Origin: Pseudomonadota bacterium
GTDB lineage: Bacteria > Bdellovibrionota > Bdellovibrionia > Bdellovibrionales > JAEYZS01
DNA: 18,527 nucleotides
Direction: 5' to 3'
NCBI GenBank assembly: GCA_023427925.1
Contig: JAEYZS010000118.1
Coordinates: 1-18,527 of the forward strand
The position numbers and the translations under genes were made by a program. This document shows, piece by piece, positions 1 to 8,152 of the stretch. Under the pieces are notes generated by a model, which ran no database searches, was not told where the DNA came from, and saw nothing but the letters and a program-made list of their open reading frames with translations. How positions within the stretch are numbered: the stretch's first letter is position 1; each line of letters begins with the position of its first letter.

Positions 1-1562
1 TTTCTCGCCAATCCAACCTTGTCCCACATGATTTGACCAAGCTCTTTGTAGAATTCAAGAACAGTTTTTTTGCCTTTGCTACCCATTTCAATAAACTTGG
101 CAACTTTTGCTTTTACTTCTCTTTCAGTCTCTATAAATTCTTTATCGTCTGTCGTTACTTTTTTAAACGATTCAGATGCGATGTAATCTCCGATTGTATA
201 AGGGATTACAAAGTAACCATCCGCAAGACCCTGCATGAGCGCTGATGCCCCAAGCCTGTTTGCGCCGTGATCAGAAAAGTTCGCTTCTCCAAGGGCATAA
301 AGGCCTGGAATACTCGTCATAAGGTTATAGTCCACCCATAATCCACCCATCGTGTAGTGAATCGCTGGATACATTTTCATTGGAACCTTATATGGATCTT
401 CTCCTGTGATTTGCATATACATATCAAAGAGGTTTCCGTATTTGTCTTTAATCACACTGAGACCATCGCGCTTGATTGCATCTTTAAAGTCAAGATACAC
501 GGCTTGGCCAGTAGGACCTACTCCAAGTCCATTGTCGCAAACCTCTTTTGCGTTACGTGAAGCCACGTCGCGAGGAACAAGGTTTCCGAAACTTGGATAC
601 TTTTCTTCTAGGTAGTAGTAGCGATCTGCTTCAGGAATTTGTGCTGGATCTTTTTTTGCATCCTCTTTTTTGCGAGGAACCCAAACACGTCCATCGTTTC
701 TGAGAGATTCGCTCATGAGAGTCAACTTTGATTGGTGATGACCAGAAACAGGGATGCAAGTAGGATGGATTTGAACGTAGCAAGGGTTTGCAAAGTACGC
801 TCCGCGCTTGTGAGCTCTCCATGCTGCAGTCGCATTGGAATTATGTGCGTTTGTGGAAAGGAAGTAAACTCTTCCGTATCCACCTGTGCAAAGAAGGACT
901 GCATCGCCAGCGTATCTTTCGATCTGACCAGTGACGAGGTTTCTGCAAATAATCCCACGAGCTTTTCCGTCTACCATGACGAGATCAAGCATCTCACGGC
1001 GAGAGAAGTTTTTAATTTTACCGGCTTGAGTGTTTTTCATTAGAGCAGAATAAGCTCCTAATAAAAGTTGCTGGCCGGTTTGACCACGAGCATAGAAAGT
1101 TCTTGAGAGCTGAGCTCCACCGAAGGAACGATTTGCAAGAGCGCCACCATATTCGCGAGCAAACGGAACCCCTTGAGCCACACATTGGTCAATGATGTTT
1201 GCACTCACTTGGGCGAGTCTGTAAACGTTGGCTTCACGAGCTCTATAATCTCCGCCTTTAATTGTGTCATAAAATAATTTGTGAACGCTATCACCATCAT
1301 TTGGATAGTTTTTAGAAGCGTTTATACCACCTTGAGCTGCAATCGAGTGAGCACGTCTTGGGCTATCTTGAATGCAGAAAGTTTGAACATTGTAACCCAG
1401 CTCTGCTAACGAAGCAGCAGCGGATGCGCCGGCCAATACTGTTCCAACAACTAAGATCGTGTGCCTCCGTGTGTTGTTTGGGTTAACGAGTTTAATATTA
1501 AACTTGTGGCTGTCCCATTTATCCTTGAGAGGCCCCTCTGGAATTTTCGAATTGAGTGACAT
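1..1562 (-). CDS. sdhA: Succinate dehydrogenase/fumarate reductase flavoprotein subunit, partial (3' end cut by window edge)
   Basis: The frame is open from an ATG at 1562 to the left edge with no stop, giving 520 codons of a protein that is usually about 640 residues. AGGAGA sits just upstream of the ATG. The subunit oxidises succinate at a covalently bound FAD and passes electrons through SdhB to SdhC and menaquinone at the cytoplasmic membrane. Visible motifs are an N-terminal dinucleotide fold (about residues 35-60), HSIAAQGG with H72 as the expected covalent-FAD histidine, [23 protein letters not shown], an HPT motif followed by [22 protein letters not shown] and a C-terminal-side [21 protein letters not shown]. 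Overall wording resembles the Bacteroidetes/delta-type enzymes of menaquinone users. The nucleotide-binding motif reads G-T-V-L-A-G instead of the usual G-T-G-L-A-G (V42). It follows sdhC by 41 bases; sdhB is expected off the left edge. Confidence 0.95.
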   Translation of the reverse strand, partial: MSLNSKIPEGPLKDKWDSHKFNIKLVNPNNTRRHTILVVGTVLAGASAAASLAELGYNVQTFCIQDSPRRAHSIAAQGGINASKNYPNDGDSVHKLFYDTIKGGDYRAREANVYRLAQVSANIIDQCVAQGVPFAREYGGALANRSFGGAQLSRTFYARGQTGQQLLLGAYSALMKNTQAGKIKNFSRREMLDLVMVDGKARGIICRNLVTGQIERYAGDAVLLCTGGYGRVYFLSTNAHNSNATAAWRAHKRGAYFANPCYVQIHPTCIPVSGHHQSKLTLMSESLRNDGRVWVPRKKEDAKKDPAQIPEADRYYYLEEKYPSFGNLVPRDVASRNAKEVCDNGLGVGPTGQAVYLDFKDAIKRDGLSVIKDKYGNLFDMYMQITGEDPYKVPMKMYPAIHYTMGGLWVDYNLMTSIPGLYALGEANFSDHGANRLGASALMQGLADGYFVIPYTIGDYIASESFKKVTTDDKEFIETEREVKAKVAKFIEMGSKGKKTVLEFYKELGQIMWDKVGLAR

Positions 1563-1603
1563 AGTTCTCCTAATATTTCTGTTCTCAACAAAGTCGCTAA
1601 TAA

Positions 1604-2305
1604 TTATCTAAAATAAATCCAAATTGGAATTCCCATGAACCCCAAAGAAACAAAAACCGCTAATGCAATAGCCAGTTTTTCTAAGAATCGGTGTAAAGAA
1701 GGGTTCTTTGCGCCTAGAGATTGGAATGCGCTCCAGAAACCATGTCGCATATGGAAGGCGAGCATGATCATGGCAAAAACATAAATAATAACATAGACTG
1801 GGTTTTGAAAAGTTTCGATAACCAATCTGTGAAGATCTCGGATTTGCTTTCCGTCCATATCTACAACGTATCCGTCAGGGATAGCTGGCCCAAATCTAAA
1901 TTGCCAGACGTGCAACACAAGGAAGGCAAGCAATAGAACACCCGATACAATCATAAATCTCGATGAAAGATTCGCACGGCTTGGGCCCCCTTTAGATTGA
2001 TAGACTTTATATCCTACTGGACGAGCGGCTCTATTGAGGCGAGAGACTTGGATCGCTGTTACAATGTGTACTAAAAATAGAACCAAGAGGCCGATTTCCC
2101 CAACATAAAATAAGATTCCAAAGGACGCCAACAACTCGGCATATCTGTTAAATGCGGTGCCGTCTGGATAGTAGAGAGAAATATTTCCTGAAAGGTGTCC
2201 AATAACAAACAAGATCAAAAATAACCCTGTTACGGCCATTGTGACTTTCTGGAAAACGGTTGAACTTACGATACGATTAAATTTACTTGATGGATTGAGC
2301 GCCAT
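1604..2305 (-). CDS. sdhC: Succinate dehydrogenase cytochrome b subunit (membrane anchor, type B SQR)
   Basis: A 233-aa integral membrane protein with five hydrophobic segments, near residues 23-42, 60-87, 115-134, 170-187 and 207-231. This matches the single-polypeptide, five-helix, di-haem cytochrome b of menaquinone-linked succinate dehydrogenases and fumarate reductases (B. subtilis SdhC, Wolinella FrdC). Candidate haem-ligand histidines lie inside or at the ends of helices: H37 (GHLSGN), H80, H132 and H185 (FHMRHGF). It anchors SdhA/SdhB and transfers electrons to menaquinone. The ATG has a GGAG about ten bases upstream. It is the first gene of a minus-strand sdhC-sdhA operon and is divergent from the polyprenyl synthase/aro operon. 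Assignment to the cytochrome b-558 family is firm; individual haem ligands are inferred by position. Confidence 0.92.
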   Translation of the reverse strand: MALNPSSKFNRIVSSTVFQKVTMAVTGLFLILFVIGHLSGNISLYYPDGTAFNRYAELLASFGILFYVGEIGLLVLFLVHIVTAIQVSRLNRAARPVGYKVYQSKGGPSRANLSSRFMIVSGVLLLAFLVLHVWQFRFGPAIPDGYVVDMDGKQIRDLHRLVIETFQNPVYVIIYVFAMIMLAFHMRHGFWSAFQSLGAKNPSLHRFLEKLAIALAVFVSLGFMGIPIWIYFR

Positions 2306-2535
2306 GCTGCAGTTACTCCGTATGGAACGATTATCAGTTGGATTTCATTAAATAAAATGGCATGAACTAAGAGGTTGTTCAACCATTTCCATTCAATCCC
2401 GGATGGCCAATAAAATGTTTTTCGATTTATTCAAGGCGTCAAACCCCTTATGAATTCATGTTGTTGTTTGGCTAACCCCTTTTGATGGGGTATTTATTCG
2501 GGGCACCTTTTTAGCTTCGACGAAGGGAGAACTTT
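2306..2535. promoter_or_regulatory. Divergent intergenic region between sdhC and the polyprenyl synthase/aro operon
   Basis: This 230-base gap must hold the promoters of both divergent operons. It contains a short inverted repeat, GGTTG-TT-CAACC, near 2373-2384, and a second, ACCCC(7 nt)GGGGT, at 2475-2491. The second lies inside the spacer of the candidate plus-strand promoter. No small gene is apparent. Confidence 0.6.
2468..2496 (+). promoter_or_regulatory. Candidate sigma70-type promoter for the polyprenyl synthase/aro operon
   Basis: TTGGCT at 2468-2473 and TATTTA at 2491-2496 are separated by exactly 17 bases. Each matches its consensus at four of six positions. It ends 39 bases before the TTG start codon. 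The spacer carries the ACCCC/GGGGT inverted repeat, which could be a protein-binding site. This is a pattern match only. Confidence 0.35.
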
Positions 2536-3504
2536 TTGACGGATTTATTGTCGCCTGTGAAAAACTCAATCGAAAAACTAGATTTAGTTCTCCGAACAAA
2601 TCATTCCGTTCCTGAGATTCCAGATCTTTTAAATCGCACAGTTCTTGTCGGCGGAAAAAGGCTTCGTCCTGCTTTATGTTTTTTGATGGGGCAGGCTTTA
2701 GGTGTGCCTCAAGAAAGAATGATTCCCTTTGCGAGAGCTGCAGAATTTACACATTCAGCATCTTTGGCTCATGATGACGTGGTGGACAATGCCTCGACTC
2801 GTCGCAATTTAAGAACAATCAATGCGGAGTCTTCGAACAAAAGAGCAGTTCTTGCGGGCGATTTATTGCTCGCTCGAGTGATGGTGGAACTCTCTGAAAG
2901 TGGCGATTTAGACATAATACATGATCTCGCACTTGTGATTGAAGATCTCGTAAATGGCGAATGGCTTCAAATTGATATCCGTGGTAATATCAATACGACT
3001 TTGAATGAACTTATCGAAGTCTCTAAGCGTAAAACAGCAAGCCTCATGAGCTGGTGTTGTTTGGTGGCAGCAAGAGTTTCAGAGCACAATAATTCAGACC
3101 TTCGACAATTGGCTTCAGAGTTTGGTGAAAACCTAGGAATAGCTTTCCAAATGATTGATGACGTCATTGATTTTACAGAGTCTGGGGAAAAAGATTTTGC
3201 AAAGGATTTGAAAGAGGGCATTGTAAATTATGTTGTTTCAGACCTTTTAAAGAGAAAACCAGAGCTTAAGCCGGAAACAGAAAAACTTCTCGGCCAAAAG
3301 GAGATCGGTGAGCTTCCATGGAGTTCAGAAGCTCTAGAAGAGTCTTTACAGAATATTAGAAACTTGTCCCAAGCTTACTTACAGCGCGCGGAAGAAAAGC
3401 TCGTTGAAATAAAAAAAATGGTTCCTGCACAAACACAAATTGCAAAAGAAAGTTATGCTTCATTAGAAAATCTTCTCCAGTTCTTAAGCATCAGAGGTCA
3501 CTAA
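2536..3504 (+). CDS. Long-chain trans-polyprenyl diphosphate synthase
   Basis: A 322-aa all-helical prenyl synthase that elongates allylic diphosphates with IPP. It carries GGKRLRP (39-45), the first Asp-rich motif DDVVD (80-84), KT (166-167) and the second Asp-rich motif DDVID (208-212). Small residues (A75, S76) four and five positions before the first Asp motif argue for a long product, such as a C35-C45 quinone side chain (IspB/HepT-like), rather than FPP or GGPP. The start is a TTG codon with GGGAGA five bases upstream; no in-frame ATG fits better. It is the first gene of the operon, and DAHP synthase follows after one base. Position beside chorismate and menaquinone genes suggests it makes the menaquinone tail. 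The exact chain length cannot be read from sequence. Confidence 0.9.
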   Translation: MTDLLSPVKNSIEKLDLVLRTNHSVPEIPDLLNRTVLVGGKRLRPALCFLMGQALGVPQERMIPFARAAEFTHSASLAHDDVVDNASTRRNLRTINAESSNKRAVLAGDLLLARVMVELSESGDLDIIHDLALVIEDLVNGEWLQIDIRGNINTTLNELIEVSKRKTASLMSWCCLVAARVSEHNNSDLRQLASEFGENLGIAFQMIDDVIDFTESGEKDFAKDLKEGIVNYVVSDLLKRKPELKPETEKLLGQKEIGELPWSSEALEESLQNIRNLSQAYLQRAEEKLVEIKKMVPAQTQIAKESYASLENLLQFLSIRGH

Positions 3505-3505
3505 A

Positions 3506-4363
3506 ATGGAATTTCCCTTGAGCGCCCAAACTCCAAATAAAGAAAAATCTCAAGTTCGAGTGGGGCCCTATACATTCAAGCCCAATTCATTTTTGATGAT
3601 TGCGGGTCCATGCTCTATCGAAAGCGAAGAGCAGGCCTTTGATATCGCAATGGCAGTTAGAAAATCAGGTGCACATATCTTAAGAGGTGGTGCTTTTAAG
3701 CCAAGAACATCTCCATACTCTTTTCAGGGTTTGGGCCACGAAGGATTGCGTATTCTCTCTCAAGTCAAAAAAGAACTCCAAATGCCGATCGTTACAGAAG
3801 TGATGGATGTTCGTGATCTTGAAAACGTCGCTGAAGTTGCGGATCTGGTTCAAATCGGAACTCGCAATATGCAAAATTTTTCTCTCTTAAAAGAACTCGG
3901 ACGTATCAATAAACCCATTATGCTCAAAAGAGGCTTGGCCGCAACCATCAAGGAATGGCTTTTAAGTGCTGAATACATTCTTAAACATGGAAATGATAAT
4001 GTCATTCTTTGTGAGAGAGGTATTAGATCCTTCGATCCAGAAACAAGAAACTTATTGGATTTAAGTGCGGTAGCGTTGATACGCGAAATGAGTCATTTAC
4101 CAGTGATTGTAGATCCTAGTCATGCACTAGGTCGCAGAGATATTCTAGAGCCTATGACAAAAGCGGCAATGGCTTGCGGAAGTTACGGTGCCATGATTGA
4201 AGTTCATGATCGCCCTGAATTGGCTCTTTCGGACGGAGCGCAGGCGATAAATTATGCTGATTTTGATTTTATGTCTAAAAACTTGAGAAAAATGGCGACA
4301 GCATTAGATATTCACATCCCGTCGAATCAGCCAGTACAAAGTTCGCAAGTGTTATCTCTGTAA
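3506..4363 (+). CDS. 3-deoxy-D-arabino-heptulosonate 7-phosphate (DAHP) synthase, type I-beta, no regulatory domain
   Basis: Condenses PEP with erythrose 4-phosphate, the first shikimate-pathway step. The 285-aa TIM-barrel protein has AGPCSIES (33-40), RGGAFKPRTSP (60-70), QIGTRNMQNF, MLKRG, CERGIRSF and DPSHALGRRD. Expected metal ligands are C36, H206, E232 and D243. The DPSHALGRR and IEVHDRPELALSDG signatures fit DAHP synthase better than KDO-8-phosphate synthase, which shares the fold. It lacks the N-terminal ferredoxin-like/ACT domain (as in Thermotoga) and any chorismate mutase domain, so it resembles the short, unregulated forms. The ATG is one base after the previous stop, with GAGGT seven bases upstream. 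Confidence 0.92.
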   Translation: MEFPLSAQTPNKEKSQVRVGPYTFKPNSFLMIAGPCSIESEEQAFDIAMAVRKSGAHILRGGAFKPRTSPYSFQGLGHEGLRILSQVKKELQMPIVTEVMDVRDLENVAEVADLVQIGTRNMQNFSLLKELGRINKPIMLKRGLAATIKEWLLSAEYILKHGNDNVILCERGIRSFDPETRNLLDLSAVALIREMSHLPVIVDPSHALGRRDILEPMTKAAMACGSYGAMIEVHDRPELALSDGAQAINYADFDFMSKNLRKMATALDIHIPSNQPVQSSQVLSL

Positions 4364-4376
4364 TAAGGGCTCGATA

Positions 4377-5678
4377 ATGAAGCTAAGATCTTCAAAAGAA
4401 TTTTTTGGAACACCAAAGCTTCCGGGAGATAAATCCATTTCTCATCGGTGCTTGATGCTTTCTGCTTTAGCGCATGGAGTTTCAGAATTTCAAAATATGT
4501 CTGAAGCACTGGATGTGATTTCGACTGAAAAACTTCTGATGGATCTTGGAGTTGAAATTTCTAGAAACGAAACCCATGTCCGTGTGAATTCTTCAGGAAG
4601 ACTAAAGGCTCCGATAAAATCTCTCAATTGCGGTAATGCAGGAACGTTAATGCGTTTGATGATGGGAGTGTTGAGTGCTCAAGATTTTTCAAGTGAACTC
4701 ATTGGCGATGAATCTCTTCAGCAACGACCAATGAAAAGAGTTCTTGAGCCGCTCGCCCAAATGGGAGCCAAGATTAAATTAAGAGATAATCAGTTTGCTC
4801 CAGTGAAAATCAGTCCATCTAATTTGCAAGGAATTACTTACGATTTAAAAGTGGCATCGGCTCAAGTGAAGTCAGCGATCTTACTCGCGGCTCTTTATGC
4901 TGAAGGCAGAACCGTTATTTCGGGAAAGATCGAATCTCGCGATCATACGGAAAGACTACTAAAATACTTTGGTGCAGATATAGACGTCGGTGATTACAGC
5001 ATTTCTTTGCATGGCAGACAAATGTTACATAATAATTCATATCGAATCCCCAATGATATCTCTGCTGCAAGCTTTTGGATTGCGGCTGGAATCTTAGCGG
5101 AGAGAAGTGAAGTCTTCCTTGAGAACGTTGGAGTCAATCCAACACGCATGGGATTTGTAAATGTCTTGCTTAAAGCAGGCGCCTGGATTCGGACTGAGAA
5201 TATTGAAATCACTCCAGAGCCCGTTGCAAATCTTACGGTAAAGAGTTCTCAACTCAAAGCTTTTGATATTTGCGAAAATGAAGTGGCTTCGTTGGTTGAT
5301 GAAGTTCCGCTTTTGGTTCTTTTGGCAACGCAAGCTGAGGGAGTTTCACGAATCAACGGTGTTGGAGAGTTAAGATACAAAGAATCAGATCGTATTAAAG
5401 CGACGGTGGATGCAATCGAAGCCCTCGGTGGGCATGTGTTTGTTGAAGACGACACAATTATAGTACCAGGTCGACAAAAATTACGACCTGGCGTCGTAGA
5501 GTCCTATCATGACCATCGTATTGCAATGATGGCAGCAGTAGCAAAATACTGTGTAGAGGGTGTTATCGAAATTAATGACTTCGATTGTGTGCGAATTTCT
5601 GATCCATACTTTGAAGATCAAATTTCTGGAAAATCACTATTGGGTTACGTGAGAGAGCAATTATCGGAGCTATTATGA
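4377..5678 (+). CDS. aroA: 3-phosphoshikimate 1-carboxyvinyltransferase (EPSP synthase)
   Basis: Transfers the enolpyruvyl group of PEP to shikimate 3-phosphate. The 433-aa two-domain protein has LPGDKSISHR with K19, S20 and R24 in the substrate site, LNCGNAGT (83-90), DESLQQRPMKRV, SAQVKSA, SRDHTERLL, NPTRMGF, DEVPLLVLLA, ELRYKESDRI and DHRIAMM near the C-terminus. RDHTE, GDKS, SAQVK and NPTR together match the pattern described for class II EPSP synthases. The glycine of the GNAGT loop, replaced by Ala in the glyphosate-tolerant CP4 enzyme, is kept here (G89). It begins 13 bases after the DAHP synthase with AAGGG upstream, and its stop overlaps the aroE start as ATGA. Confidence 0.96.
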   Translation: MKLRSSKEFFGTPKLPGDKSISHRCLMLSALAHGVSEFQNMSEALDVISTEKLLMDLGVEISRNETHVRVNSSGRLKAPIKSLNCGNAGTLMRLMMGVLSAQDFSSELIGDESLQQRPMKRVLEPLAQMGAKIKLRDNQFAPVKISPSNLQGITYDLKVASAQVKSAILLAALYAEGRTVISGKIESRDHTERLLKYFGADIDVGDYSISLHGRQMLHNNSYRIPNDISAASFWIAAGILAERSEVFLENVGVNPTRMGFVNVLLKAGAWIRTENIEITPEPVANLTVKSSQLKAFDICENEVASLVDEVPLLVLLATQAEGVSRINGVGELRYKESDRIKATVDAIEALGGHVFVEDDTIIVPGRQKLRPGVVESYHDHRIAMMAAVAKYCVEGVIEINDFDCVRISDPYFEDQISGKSLLGYVREQLSELL

Positions 5679-6475
5679 GTGCAAAAAAATTTGCCGTCCT
5701 AGGTCACCCGATTAAGCACTCGCTTTCTCCAAAAATATTTGAATGCTTTAAAAGCGCAACTTCCGTTGAGGCTTTTACCTACGAAATTCTGGATATCTCG
5801 CAAGAAGAGTTTAATTTCAGTCAATTTGAAAATTATGACGGCCTAAATGTCACCTCGCCTTACAAAGCACAAGTCCTTGAGTATGTCGATAAAATATCCT
5901 ATGAGGCCCAGGTTCTAGGAGCAGCCAATGTTCTAAAGAAAAATTCAGAAAATAAATTCGACGCCTATAATACGGATGTCTATGGTTTTAAAAATAGCTT
6001 TGCTCGAAGCTTTAATTTCGGTGCGAGCAGAAACCAAAAAATTCTAGTATTGGGTTCTGGAGGAGCGGCAAAGTCAGTCTTTATGGCTTTAACACAATTG
6101 GGCTTTGAAAACTTGTGCTTCAAAGCAAGAAGTCCTACGGCTTTTGCAAACTTTAAAATCCCCGTGATGGAATTCGATTCATCTCAGATCAAACCAGACA
6201 TTGTTATCAATGCGACGACAATTGGAATGGGCGCGGCACCTGCTTATAAAGATTTCTTTAAAATTGACTATTCCAATGTGAGTTTGGCTTACGATCTCAT
6301 ATACTCTCCAAAAGAAACTCCTTTTATGAAGTTCGCTCAAGATCAAGGAGTTTCAAATACAAAAAACGGAGAAGAAATGTTGATTTTACAAGCCTATGAG
6401 ACATTTAGGATTTGGTTTCCGGAAGTTCAATTCTCCGTTGAAGATGCATTACAGGCAGTAAAGGGGTTAATATGA
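5675..6475 (+). CDS. aroE: Shikimate dehydrogenase (NADP+)
   Basis: Reduces 3-dehydroshikimate to shikimate with NADPH. The 266-aa protein shows SLSP (16-19) and NVTSPYK with catalytic K64 for shikimate binding, N99-T-D101 completing the catalytic Lys/Asp pair, and a Rossmann nucleotide loop GSGGAAKS near residue 127. NATTIGM and a C-terminal NGEEMLILQA follow. The ATGA junctions at both ends, with aroA and aroC, imply translational coupling. Serine in NVTSPYK, where Val, Ile or Leu is commoner, is a mild variation. All expected catalytic residues are present. Confidence 0.94.
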   Translation: MSAKKFAVLGHPIKHSLSPKIFECFKSATSVEAFTYEILDISQEEFNFSQFENYDGLNVTSPYKAQVLEYVDKISYEAQVLGAANVLKKNSENKFDAYNTDVYGFKNSFARSFNFGASRNQKILVLGSGGAAKSVFMALTQLGFENLCFKARSPTAFANFKIPVMEFDSSQIKPDIVINATTIGMGAAPAYKDFFKIDYSNVSLAYDLIYSPKETPFMKFAQDQGVSNTKNGEEMLILQAYETFRIWFPEVQFSVEDALQAVKGLI

Positions 6476-7647
6476 GGTTTTTAACTGCAGGTGAATCTCA
6501 TGGAAAAGCTCTCACAGGAATCCTAGAAGGTGTTCCCTCAGGACTTTCTCTAACAAAAGAGGACCTTAAAAAGCAGCTATTCCGCCGGAAAAAAGGCTAT
6601 GGACGTGGCGATAGACAAAAAATTGAAACCGAAGATATAGAAATCCTTTCGGGTGTTCGTTTTGGAAAAACATTGGGTTCTCCAATTACTCTTTTAATAG
6701 AAAACAAAGATTGGCCCAACTGGGAAAAGACAATGAGTGTTTCAGGTGAAGAAAACTCCGATAGGGAAGTTCTTGTGCCTCGTCCAGGACATGCCGACTA
6801 CGTGGGTGCTCTCAAATACGATCATAGCGATATGAGAAATGTTTTAGAGCGAGCCTCAGCGAGGGAAACCACGATTCGTGTTGGAGTGGCAAGTATTGCT
6901 CGTCGCTTTTTAGAAGAGTTAAATATTTATGTTTTGAGTCGAGTTGTGCAAATTGGAAAAACTAGAGATGAGTCCGTGTGGCCACAAAAGATTGATGACT
7001 TTGATGTTTTACAAAACCAAATTGATTCAGACCCTCTGAGATGTTTGAGTGAATCGGTATCCTCTCAAATGAAAGACGAAATCGATATTTGCGCAAAAGA
7101 AGGCGACACATTGGGTGGGATATTTGAAGTCGTCGCCTATAATTTACCTTTGGGCTTGGGTAGCTACACTCAATGGGATCATCGTATAGAAGGAAGAATT
7201 GCTCAAGCCTTTATGAGTCTTAACGCCATTAAGGGAGTTGAAATCGGAGAAGGGTTTGAAAGTGGGAAAAGACGTGGATCCCAGGCCCACGACGAAATTA
7301 TTTTGAATAACAATAAAAACGGAATTGATTATAAGACCAATCGAGCAGGAGGCTTGACAGGCGGAATGACAACGGGCCAGCCACTTCTAGTTCGAGCTGC
7401 AATGAAGCCTATTTCTACTCTCAAAAAACCACTCAGCTCAATTTCTATAAAAGAAAAAAAAGAGACCCAAGCTCATTTTGAACGCTCTGATGTGTGCGCA
7501 GTTCCATCAGCGGCTGTGATCGGTGAGTCACTCCTATGCCTCGTACTTATGGAAGAAGTCATTAAGAAGTTTGGGGGAGATTCCATTGGTGAAATTAAAA
7601 AAAGATATTTGGAATGGTTAGACCATGAAAAAAGCAAATTCTCCTAA
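6472..7647 (+). CDS. aroC: Chorismate synthase
   Basis: Converts EPSP to chorismate by an FMN-dependent 1,4-elimination with no net redox change. The 391-aa protein carries GESHG with the conserved H10, RRKKGYGRGDRQKIE, PRPGHADY, RASARETTIRV, RRGSQAHDEI and NRAGGLTGGMTTGQPL, the usual FMN- and substrate-binding blocks. Length is normal to slightly long for the family. No fused flavin reductase domain is present. Its ATG overlaps the aroE stop by four bases, and AAGGGG inside aroE serves as its ribosome binding site. Its 3' end overlaps aroK by 23 bases. Confidence 0.97.
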   Translation: MRFLTAGESHGKALTGILEGVPSGLSLTKEDLKKQLFRRKKGYGRGDRQKIETEDIEILSGVRFGKTLGSPITLLIENKDWPNWEKTMSVSGEENSDREVLVPRPGHADYVGALKYDHSDMRNVLERASARETTIRVGVASIARRFLEELNIYVLSRVVQIGKTRDESVWPQKIDDFDVLQNQIDSDPLRCLSESVSSQMKDEIDICAKEGDTLGGIFEVVAYNLPLGLGSYTQWDHRIEGRIAQAFMSLNAIKGVEIGEGFESGKRRGSQAHDEIILNNNKNGIDYKTNRAGGLTGGMTTGQPLLVRAAMKPISTLKKPLSSISIKEKKETQAHFERSDVCAVPSAAVIGESLLCLVLMEEVIKKFGGDSIGEIKKRYLEWLDHEKSKFS

Positions 7648-8152
7648 AGGGAATAACAATATTTTTATCACCGGCTTTATGGGCAGTGGAAAGACGACTG
7701 TGGGAAAAGTGTTGGCAAAAAAGCTCAATCGTAAGTTTATAGATTTGGATGAGGCGATCGAAGACTTCATGGATAAAAAAATCTATGAAATCATCGAAAA
7801 ATTTGGTGAAGATTACTTTAGGAAAATAGAAAACCAGCAGTTGGCACTTGCCTGCAAAGAAAAAGAGACTGTGATTGCCCTAGGCGGGGGAAGTCTTATT
7901 GCTCCTAAAAATCAATATCAAATCCGAAGATCGGGTTCCCTTGTTCATCTCTGGGCAAACGAAAGTACCTTGATGTCTCGTCTTGAAAACACAAACACAA
8001 GACCACTTTTAAAATCAGGTAAAGGTTTAAGAGAATTGTACGAAGAAAGAAAGCCCGGCTATGCTTTAGCAAATGTGTGTGTTCAAGCCGATGAGAGGTC
8101 GCCTGAGCGAATTGCATCCAATATTATTAATGAGCTTGAAAGAATGAAATGA
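7625..8152 (+). CDS. aroK: Shikimate kinase
   Basis: Phosphorylates the 3-hydroxyl of shikimate with ATP. The 175-aa P-loop kinase has Walker A GFMGSGKTT (17-25), FIDLDEAIE for Mg/shikimate binding, FRKIE, a GGG shikimate-binding loop after ALGGGS, RPLL from the lid, and a C-terminal ERKPGY arginine. The ATG lies 23 bases inside the end of aroC, the largest overlap in the operon, with only a weak GGAATGG upstream, so translation probably depends on coupling with aroC. The stop overlaps the aroB start as ATGA. The family also includes gluconate kinases, but the motif set and operon context settle it. Confidence 0.94.
   Translation: MKKANSPKGNNNIFITGFMGSGKTTVGKVLAKKLNRKFIDLDEAIEDFMDKKIYEIIEKFGEDYFRKIENQQLALACKEKETVIALGGGSLIAPKNQYQIRRSGSLVHLWANESTLMSRLENTNTRPLLKSGKGLRELYEERKPGYALANVCVQADERSPERIASNIINELERMK

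Noticed and set aside
732..1043. A 103-codon plus-strand frame opposite sdhA
   Set aside because: It lies antisense to highly conserved SdhA sequence and has no family resemblance; it is a shadow frame.
2475..2491. ACCCC/GGGGT repeat as a terminator
   Set aside because: The stem is only five base pairs with no T tract, and it sits inside a promoter spacer between divergent genes.
3506..4363. KDO-8-phosphate synthase as an alternative call
   Set aside because: Same fold, but AGPCSIES, DPSHALGRR and IEVHDRPELALSDG are DAHP synthase signatures, and the aro operon context agrees.
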